DNA of 64,000 nt from Emergomyces orientalis (Eukaryota; Ascomycota; Eurotiomycetes; Onygenales; Ajellomycetaceae). The position numbers and the translations under genes were made by a program. The DNA is taken from positions 1,426,001-1,490,000 of the forward strand of contig MOWL01000045.1 in the NCBI GenBank assembly GCA_002110485.1, read 5' to 3'. Below, piece after piece: positions 57,223 to 64,000 of the stretch. Every line of letters starts with the position of its first letter. Within the stretch, counting starts at the first letter, position 1. Below the pieces are notes generated by a model. It was given only the letters and a program-made list of their open reading frames with translations. It ran no database searches and had not been told where the DNA came from.

Positions 57223-58170
57223 ATGGCTCCGTCCGGATTCGACACCATCCTGCTCCGTGACATCAGCTTCCCTTTCCCAATCAGCTTTGGCCCGGATGCT
57301 TGGGGCCGTGTTGGTAAACCCCAGCCAGCTACAATCTCACTTCGCTTTTCATATCCTCGTCTTCTCATCGACCGGTGCGGTAGCAGAGACGATGTTTCCT
57401 TCACCCTCAGTTACGGCGAGCTGTACCGCAAGCTTGAAACCGTATTACGAGATGCCACAACAGGCGAAGGGGGGAGTAATATTTCGAGTATTGATTTGGA
57501 AGAAGTAGTTTCTATTATTTGTTTTAATGCCCTTGAGTTGGCACGGGATACCATACCGGAGGACACCATGGAGTGGGAGTCGACCATGGCAGGCGCTAAA
57601 ATCGATATCTCAATACATCTTCCTAAAGCTATCCTGAGAGCCGACAAGGGCCTGACATATCGAGCTATTAATCAAGCTGTCAATGCTGCACAACCAAGTA
57701 TTACTCCGATTCAACGTATATGCCACATTGACGGTATACATTGCAATTGTATTATCGGAGTGAACCCTCATGAGCGTGAAACCAAACAGGCGGTCGTGAT
57801 CTCTCTGGTGTTTCCCAAAGCAAACGCAGACCTGCATCCGCATGACGGCTATTTACAGCCTTTACAGGAGGCCACACGGCGTATCGCTGATGTGAGTCCA
57901 ACTAATGTTCCCTATTTATGGCTTCAACATACTAGGGATATGTTTACTCCTCAGATGTTTAAGCGGACATAAACTTATTATTATCTATGCTCACAGGTTA
58001 TTGAAAACTCAAGCTTCAAAACAGTCGAAGCTATGGCTCAACAAGCCGCGAAAATGGCCATACACTACACTAATTTCGACGAGGTGACTGTGTGTGTAGA
58101 AAAGCCCAGCGCGATGGCCTTTGTGGAGTACTCAGGCATAGAAATAACTCGCACGAGACGCGATCTTTAA
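57223..58170 (+). CDS. Tandem FolB-domain protein (dihydroneopterin aldolase-like), 2 exons
   Basis: Exons 57223-57891 and 57997-58170 (105-bp intron, phase 0) encode 280 residues. Two FolB (dihydroneopterin aldolase) folds are visible. The first spans about residues 6-130 (ILLRDISFPFPISFG, DAWGRVGKPQPATISLRF, SYGELYRKLE, AKIDISIHLPKAILRAD). The second spans about residues 160-275 (ICHIDGIHCNCIIGVNPHER, ETKQAVVISLVFPKA, FDEVTVCVEKPSAMAFVEYS, GIEITRTRRDL). The second keeps the Glu-Arg (HERETKQ) and Lys (EKPSA) positions that act in catalysis in known aldolases. In yeast and Pneumocystis two such domains form the front of the trifunctional folate synthesis protein, followed by HPPK and DHPS. 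Here the frame ends without those domains, so this is a separate protein: either a true stand-alone aldolase or a paralogue. Probably cytosolic; no signal sequence is seen. Confidence 0.82.
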
Positions 58171-59139
58171 ACCAGCAACGAGCAAATTGAATAAATAAAA
58201 AAGAACCCCCGGAATGTTCGCCTAAGTAGCTGCAGGGCACTACTATTCGCACTACGAAAGATTTCTTCACACAAACAAATCGTGCTTTTGATACTTTTTA
58301 ATATTTTTTTTTAGCTCTTGCTCTTGAATTCGACAGCAAGAAATCCTGCGTTAAGTTAACTAGTTAACTAGTAAAAGTTATGTCAGCTCAAGGGGCAAGC
58401 AGACTTCCATACGGAGTAGATTGCTTGGTGTTGGTCCAAAGAGGCCTAGCGTGCTTTTCTGCCACCCTAAGAATATTTCCAAGTTTCAATGTCAGGCCTT
58501 TCATCTTCTCTTTTTCCCCCTCCTGGGCTTCATCCGTCACCTTCACTCCGCAAAGGACTATCTATTGCTCTGAAATTCTCTGGCTACCAACGCGATTATC
58601 TGCTCAAAAGAACCTTTTATCCGTTTTTATACCTTATCATCTATGGGACTACGCAGCTCTAACAGTCTTCCGCTTTTCATTATCTCTGCTGGCACCGGCT
58701 GCACTTCGGGCCTCTTCCGCCTGCCTCCCTTTGAGTCTGCCTCCGTGATCTCAACTAACAGCTTCCCCGTCGCCGTGCCAGGCCCAACTCCAGACAACGT
58801 GGTGTGGCTACCGGTGAATGGTCCGTCCTGAATAAGGGCGGACGGTAATCTGGTATTCGCGCCGTTGAGCGTAGCTTCTTTTTTGTGACCGCGTATATAT
58901 TTGTGTGTTCGACCAGAGGCAAGTTTGTGGAATCTCCTATTGACCGTAACTAATGTCATTGCGATAATGAGGGAGTGAGTGCTTACTTTACGAAGATAAT
59001 ACTAAGATTAAGAGATATTCGGTCGCCTGTGAAGTTGATCTCCACCCCAACTCCTCATCCTTTGGTGAATGCGACGAACCGCTACGGAAACACAAACGTA
59101 CAACCTATCTAAGACAAACCTTCATCCCATTTGGTAGGG
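58171..59139. other. Intergenic FolB to AGC kinase
   Basis: No gene is supported. A GTTAACTAGTTAACTAG direct/palindromic word lies at about 58355-58371. Overlapping frames on both strands between 58380 and 58960 are not recognisable. The final part is the kinase leader; the kinase frame itself opens at a TTG 9 bases before the first ATG. Confidence 0.5.
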
Positions 59140-61056
59140 ATGTTTGCACCTAGTCCGTTGCGCCGCCCCCCGTTGGATTGTGAATCGAACCTTATTTCGA
59201 CCCTGCCAAATGGCAGCGATTCAAGATCAGCCAAATCATGGCTAGCGCAGGAAGAATTTACAGTTTCAGATGTTTTCGCTCCGCAAGCCGACGAAGATTT
59301 TGACCATGTTGTAGAGGGGGCACATCCCCGCGACAGGGTAGTGGAAGGTGAAGTACATCGTAAATCCTCTACGGGATTTCGTTTATGCCCCCCTGAGGCC
59401 AGTCCCGCCAGAAAGCCGCCTCCAGCCCAGCCCAGCCGAAAGGATATGGTTGACGATACCGGACATTTGGTGGTGGATAATTTAGGCTCTCGTGGGAAGA
59501 ATAGACGGAAGAAGAAGTTGCGACGGCCTGCAGAAGTCCAAGCCTCTGCTACCACTGTGCATGGGTTTAATGCCAATGCATCCCCTGAGGACGAGTCTGA
59601 TTATTCCAACACCGGTTCTAAGACCCTCTCCCCATGGCTTCCCCCACGCGTCAGTTGTGGGAACAGCCCCGGCCTTCGACCATCCTCCTCAAGTGGAGGG
59701 ATCAGCACATTGAAGCTCCAGCTAGATGCGCTTAGTTTGCCGAATAGCCGCCCGGTATCTCGCAACACGAGTCATTTCGGTTCTCAGACTCCAAGTTGTG
59801 CCAGTGTCACCTCAGACAGCGACCAGACCACCAGCTATGAGGTTCCTTTGGAACATGATTTTGTTAGCCCTGACGCTGATGATGCTCCTAGTGATGCTAT
59901 CACATTTACTAATGACGAGAACACGAAGAACACACTCTGTCGAAAGATGTCAGCGACAGATTTCGAGCCGTTGTCATGTCTTGGAAAAGGAACATATGGA
60001 ACGGTTTTATTGGTTAGGCATTCTGTGACGGGCATACTCTATGCGCAGAAACAGTTCCGCAAGGCCTCTCTTACGGTACATAGGAAACTGGTGGAACAAA
60101 CCAAAACGGAACGAGCAATCTTGGAAAGCGTCAATCGCCATCCATTTGTCGTCAAGCTTTATTATGCCTTTCAGGACCATGAAAAACTTTATCTGATTTT
60201 AGAATATGCGCAGGGTGGTGAGCTTTTCACCCATTTGGCTATAGAGCGCATGTTCACCGAAGAAGTGGCTTCATTCTATATGGCTGAGCTGGTCTTAGCA
60301 CTGGAGCATCTTCACCACAACGTTGGCGTCGTCTACCGCGACCTGAAGCCAGAGAACTGCCTCTTGGATGCCGATGGCCATCTCCTCCTAACCGATTTTG
60401 GGCTCAGCAAAGTTGCTGTTGATGGCCAGGACCGATGCAATTCATCCCTGGGTACTGTCGAGTACATGGCCCCTGAAGTCGTCCAAGGTAAGCCATACGG
60501 CAAAGCCTGCGACTGGTGGTCCTTAGGAGCCCTGGGCTTCGACCTCCTTACTGGCTCCCCTCCTTTCAAGGGCAATAACCACGCCAAGATCCAAGAAAAG
60601 ATCATCAAACAGAAACTTGTACTGCCATACTTCCTGGGTCCGGATGCAAAGGATCTCCTCACCCGCCTCCTGCGCAAGGACCCCCACAAACGCCTTGGCT
60701 ACAACATGCCAAAAGACATCCAAACGATCAAGAGCCACCGCTTCTTCCGTAAGATTGATTGGAGAGCTCTTGAAAGGCGTGAGCTCGAACCGCCTATCAA
60801 ACCCCTCATCACTGACCCGGCTCTGGCGGAGAACTTCTCGTCGGATTTCACTGGCTTGCCGCTCAGTCCTGTTGTGACGAAAAGTGGTTTCCCTGATGAT
60901 TGTGATGGTGGGCACGGGTGTATGGACTCTGGAAGTGACGCATCATATCGGGATATCCATCAGTCTGGGAAAGCGGCTGCGGATGATCCATTTGGTGGGT
61001 TTAGCTTTGTGGCATCAAGTAGCTTGCTGGATGGCGGGTTGAGGTTGGTGGGGTAG
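59140..61056 (+). CDS. AGC serine/threonine kinase, S6K-like (fission yeast Psk1 type)
   Basis: Intronless, 638 residues. Residues 1 to about 270 are a disordered Ser/Pro-rich extension with a basic patch (SRGKNRRKKKLRR). The kinase domain runs from about 274 to 535: FEPLSCLGKGTYGTVLLVRH (glycine loop), AQKQF (lysine), VVYRDLKPENCLL (catalytic loop, about 399), LTDFGLSK (magnesium loop, about 418), activation loop SSLGTVEYMAPE, then DWWSLGALGFDLLTGSPPF. The C-tail has the AGC features of S6 kinases: turn-motif segment NFSSDFTGLPLSP and hydrophobic motif DPFGGFSFVASSSL with a phosphorylatable serine. By family knowledge the activation loop is a PDK1 target and the hydrophobic motif a TOR target, so this is probably a TORC1 effector in growth control. 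The S6K-like call follows the C-tail; orthology to Psk1 is inferred. Confidence 0.86.
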   Translation: MFAPSPLRRPPLDCESNLISTLPNGSDSRSAKSWLAQEEFTVSDVFAPQADEDFDHVVEGAHPRDRVVEGEVHRKSSTGFRLCPPEASPARKPPPAQPSRKDMVDDTGHLVVDNLGSRGKNRRKKKLRRPAEVQASATTVHGFNANASPEDESDYSNTGSKTLSPWLPPRVSCGNSPGLRPSSSSGGISTLKLQLDALSLPNSRPVSRNTSHFGSQTPSCASVTSDSDQTTSYEVPLEHDFVSPDADDAPSDAITFTNDENTKNTLCRKMSATDFEPLSCLGKGTYGTVLLVRHSVTGILYAQKQFRKASLTVHRKLVEQTKTERAILESVNRHPFVVKLYYAFQDHEKLYLILEYAQGGELFTHLAIERMFTEEVASFYMAELVLALEHLHHNVGVVYRDLKPENCLLDADGHLLLTDFGLSKVAVDGQDRCNSSLGTVEYMAPEVVQGKPYGKACDWWSLGALGFDLLTGSPPFKGNNHAKIQEKIIKQKLVLPYFLGPDAKDLLTRLLRKDPHKRLGYNMPKDIQTIKSHRFFRKIDWRALERRELEPPIKPLITDPALAENFSSDFTGLPLSPVVTKSGFPDDCDGGHGCMDSGSDASYRDIHQSGKAAADDPFGGFSFVASSSLLDGGLRLVG

Positions 61057-61821
61057 ATTACTGTTAGGACCGTGCCCTGACAGTCTTTTTTTGTTTGTTG
61101 CTTTCGGGTTTATCGCTTCTGTTCTGTAGTTGATTTGATTTTGGTTTTTACGTGTAATTTGATGGATGGAGAAGTAATAGTTTAGTAGAAATTCCCGGGG
61201 TTCCCTGTCCGTAGCATCTTTGAATCGTTTAATATTATCACCTTTTTGCTCATTTCTCCATTGCCTTCAATACAGTCCTTCATAACCTTTTTAACTTGAC
61301 TGTTGCGTAGAAATAAATCGGGTATCAAATCAGTATCCGAGTTGAAATATATTTCTCAGTACCCGAGTGTAAACAAAGTTCTGTTCATTACAATACCCAC
61401 ATATCCAGTCTACCTCTCTTATCGTACAGCCTATATATCACAAAAAAAAAAGGTCTAGTATGACTCCAAGTAACGACAAAATGGGTTCCGCGCGATGGGA
61501 TATTGTGGGCAATAAACGTGGCGAGCAACCAAAAAGAAAGTCTATAATAACATGAAAAAAGAAGAAAACAACCTTTGAGCATGAAATGGTAATAGTGAAG
61601 CGGGGGAGGGGTATTTATTTTATGTTTATAAAGAAACGCTGATGCCAATGCTGACGCTGGATATGATGTGTACGTGTAATGGATGCAAAAAGGGTGTGAG
61701 GGGAATTAGGTCTCCTCATCTTGTTTTTTCTAGATGGCAAAATCAATAAGAAATAGGCACAAGGCGTGAATATAGTGCACAGGTTGGCTGCTCTTATGTG
61801 CAAACCACTATTCGGAGCTCA
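61057..61821. other. Intergenic between convergent kinase and PPR-like genes
   Basis: Facing 3' ends with presumed 3' UTRs and an A-run at 61441-61452. No other feature is seen. Confidence 0.5.
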
Positions 61822-64000
61822 TCAAGGATCCTTATTCTTGGTCGCCGTGGATTTATTGAGCTTCACAATTTCCACCTTCTTCAAACTTCCCCCGGAAGAG
61901 GAAGAAGTCTCCTCCGCTCCTTTCAGTGCCCTCTCTCGCCCCACCTCGATCCAATAATTGCGTAACTCGTCAGCAACATCCTCCCGGTTCAACTTGAACA
62001 ACGAAAAATGTTTCCTGGCCCAGCCAAAGATGTCTTGCTTGCCTCCAGGGGCATATCCACTTGTATAATCTTTACCACCGGTTCCCGACGCATGGAGCTC
62101 GCGGACCATGGCCCGCGCAATGATCCGTACTGTCTCCAACGACGGCTGTACGAACTTGGAATACCGATCAGGCTGCAGTTGAACGTCTACCACTTGGTGT
62201 CCTACCCCACGCAGGCGTTCAGGGGTCCGTGCAGTGGACCGAAGCGTTACGTTCCCGCCTAGCTTGGTGTTTACGGAGGGTCTATCGATGCACCAGAGGC
62301 GGTATAGCCGTTTTCCGGCTTCGCTTCCCCGTGTCTCCACGATCGCGGACAGGACTTGGTTGAAGGCGGAACTGGGGATGGTAACTGCGGGGGCTTGCCT
62401 GGCTGTCCACTGCGGGCTCACCTTCTGACTTATATCGGATATGGTTCCTCGGATCGACCTGAATATTCTCAAGAATTGGAAAAGAATCGCCTCATGGTAT
62501 TTTGTATCTCTTTCGGCATAGTTAGGCGTAGGGTTGAATTCGCCCTGTAACAATTTGGCTAGAATTTCCCCGGCTCTCATTAAAGGGCTGGGTTGGCCTT
62601 GCTTGGGGAGTCCCTCTTGTTCGCCTGTGCTGTATATTTTATCCAGCCGTATTATTGCTGCTGCTAGAGAGGCAACCTCTTCGGAGTCCCAGCCGCTCCC
62701 GTTAGTGTTTTGAAGGTGGAGCAGAATTTCGTTTATTCGGTCCCAGTCATGGCGCTGGATAGCATAGCCGAAAAATGCCTTTATAACAGGAATTGGCCAT
62801 GGAAGTGGTAGGTCCTCTGCAACCGTGCTAAGCAGCTTTTCGTCTTTTATAGCTGCTGCGTATCTTATTATCGCGGGTGCGAGGAGGTGATCCGAATAAC
62901 ACTTTCGTGGAATGATAGCACGTCTATCCCCATCAGCGAAAAGTAGTTGGCGCGCGAAATCACGATCTCCAGGTGGGATTGAAAAAGCTAGCAATCGTGA
63001 GAGGGACGAACTCGAGAACCCTGTTAAGGATGCTGCATTGGGACCTGGGGTCGAAGACATCGTTTGTGGTATTGCTTGAGCCGGGGTTGTGCCATCCAGC
63101 GGACTCGTTTCCGGATTTTCTGTGGGCTCTTTAGAAAATCGGAATTCGATATCTGTCTTCTCTGACCGGTTGGCAGCGTCGAGTTTGTCAAAAAGGCGGC
63201 GAGATCTGTAAACATGTCCCGTATTGGCATAAGTATCCAATATATAATGGTTTAGACCTAGAACAACCCCTGATCTGTCGAGTGGGTGGGGATGGGCATT
63301 TGTTTCCAGTGACTCCTCAGGTGCAGGATTGGGAATGTTTGAGGCAAACTTCAACAAGTGCTCAAAAGACTTAGGATCAACCTCCGGGACCACCCCTCGA
63401 GCTTCCATCATGCGAACGACGAGGTGATCGACGTCTCGTGGCTTTAAATAAACATTATTTTCTTTTAATAGCTGCACTATAGACTCCATGTAATCGAGAA
63501 TGGAGGTATAATAAACCCCCCGATGTCCGACCCCGACCTTGACACAGTTATTAAGCCCATCCATCATTGAAAAGACCACTTCGCTGCTTATTGTCCGCTT
63601 GCCCAGGCCTACAAAGGGGCCATGTGATTCATTTACATTTGCACTTTTGGACCCGCATGCGCAGCTAGCCCAGGTATCATATCGGTCGATTTTGGATGAA
63701 GTGATTGCATCCAAATTGACGGACTGACTTGCAAAGCTTTCGACGAACCATCGTAATTTTCTGGTTGCTAACTGCTTTAATATCCAGGAACCTTCGATAT
63801 TGAATCCTCCTTCGACACAACACCACAAGATAAATTCCAACCAAATTTCGGGTCCGAGTGGTCTGACTTGTATTTTGTATTTGGTTGCAGCTGACACATC
63901 TTTTCCAGTAGCTAAAGCAAGCGCAGCGCTATCAATTTCATTGCCTATCCAAACGGCATTTGATAAAACGTTCATGATGTGGGAGGATAGAAGATGCATC
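61822..64000 (-). CDS. PPR-like mitochondrial protein, N-terminus beyond window (possibly complex I intermediate-associated CIA84-like)
   Basis: The frame runs from the right edge to a stop at 61822, 725 residues visible. A Met codon lies right at the edge, but the family is usually longer, so the gene is treated as 5'-truncated by the window. The protein is an alpha-helical repeat type: helix pairs such as RDVDHLVVRMMEARGVVPEV with SFEHLLKFASN, LNHYILDTYANTGHVYRSRR with LFDKLDA, and PVIKAFFGYAIQRHDWDRIN with EILLHLQNT resemble degenerate 35-residue PPR units. Later segments, AGEILAKLLQGEFNPTPNYA, SSAFNQVLSAIVETRGSEAG and KRLYRLWCIDRPSV, remind me of the fungal proteins annotated as complex I intermediate-associated protein 84, an assembly chaperone. 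That name is memory-based and uncertain; PPR-like is more secure. The C-terminus is Ser/Gly-rich then basic (KNKDP). Confidence 0.7.
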   Translation of the reverse strand, partial: MHLLSSHIMNVLSNAVWIGNEIDSAALALATGKDVSAATKYKIQVRPLGPEIWLEFILWCCVEGGFNIEGSWILKQLATRKLRWFVESFASQSVNLDAITSSKIDRYDTWASCACGSKSANVNESHGPFVGLGKRTISSEVVFSMMDGLNNCVKVGVGHRGVYYTSILDYMESIVQLLKENNVYLKPRDVDHLVVRMMEARGVVPEVDPKSFEHLLKFASNIPNPAPEESLETNAHPHPLDRSGVVLGLNHYILDTYANTGHVYRSRRLFDKLDAANRSEKTDIEFRFSKEPTENPETSPLDGTTPAQAIPQTMSSTPGPNAASLTGFSSSSLSRLLAFSIPPGDRDFARQLLFADGDRRAIIPRKCYSDHLLAPAIIRYAAAIKDEKLLSTVAEDLPLPWPIPVIKAFFGYAIQRHDWDRINEILLHLQNTNGSGWDSEEVASLAAAIIRLDKIYSTGEQEGLPKQGQPSPLMRAGEILAKLLQGEFNPTPNYAERDTKYHEAILFQFLRIFRSIRGTISDISQKVSPQWTARQAPAVTIPSSAFNQVLSAIVETRGSEAGKRLYRLWCIDRPSVNTKLGGNVTLRSTARTPERLRGVGHQVVDVQLQPDRYSKFVQPSLETVRIIARAMVRELHASGTGGKDYTSGYAPGGKQDIFGWARKHFSLFKLNREDVADELRNYWIEVGRERALKGAEETSSSSGGSLKKVEIVKLNKSTATKNKDP

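Noticed and set aside
1..64000. CRISPR arrays, operons, prophage, insertion sequences or a biosynthetic cluster
   Set aside because: The window is eukaryotic. No regularly spaced repeats, transposase, reverse transcriptase or backbone synthase genes were seen.

Overview
The window is nuclear DNA of a filamentous ascomycete. Many genes carry GT-AG introns of about 50-165 bp with CTAAT/CTGAC-type branch sites, and the proteins are most similar to Eurotiomycetes families as I know them (TBP N-terminus, MGKPR-starting histidine phosphatase, C-terminal signature of the Pcl-type cyclin). Wide non-coding spacers rich in simple repeats suggest the order Onygenales (dimorphic or dermatophyte relatives). 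The order is an inference from protein style, not a database result. I assembled exons by hand from reading frames, splice sites and family alignment from memory, so exon ends are predictions.

Layout. 1-3.1 kb: repeat-rich spacer. 3.1-12.4 kb: three genes on the + strand, a DUF4246 protein (4 exons), an Rsc7/Swp82-type chromatin remodeller subunit (3 exons) and a Trk potassium transporter (10 exons). 12.4-17.5 kb: about 5 kb without a gene, leading into a Pcl-type cyclin (17.55-18.97 kb) and then a T-rich spacer. 21.8-30.2 kb: a compact block with a Det1-like histidine phosphatase (-) divergent from COG8 (+), followed by EAF1 (+) and the P-TEFb cyclin Pch1 (+). 31.8-33.7 kb: a GDS1-like winged-helix protein (-). 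37.2-41.4 kb: the mitochondrial methyltransferase Oms1 (-) and a covalent-flavin FAD oxidoreductase (+), divergent. 42.5-43.6 kb: TATA-binding protein (-, 4 exons). 43.6-50 kb: gene-poor, with microsatellites and one candidate short exon. 50.07 kb: tRNA-Ala(CGC) (-). 50.6-64 kb: ETF-ubiquinone oxidoreductase (+), an SR splicing factor (+), a tandem FolB (dihydroneopterin aldolase) protein (+), an S6K-like AGC kinase (+) and a PPR-like mitochondrial protein (-) running off the right edge.

How the genes relate. Several act in RNA polymerase II transcription: TBP (initiation), EAF1 and Pch1 (elongation, adjacent and in tandem), and Rsc7 (nucleosome remodelling). Others are mitochondrial: Oms1, ETF-QO and the PPR-like protein. 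There is no operon, prophage, CRISPR array or secondary-metabolite cluster. Most of the window is conserved housekeeping content.

The least ordinary signals are in the SR splicing factor: a possible 6-nt in-frame microexon, two outlier-long introns (one with a candidate stop-containing cassette exon) and a possible intron in the 3' UTR. Together they suggest splicing-based self-regulation. Other points are the EAF1-Pch1 tandem pair, a Cys/His cluster at the end of the Pcl-type cyclin, and a perfect 20-bp palindrome whose core recurs 25 kb away.
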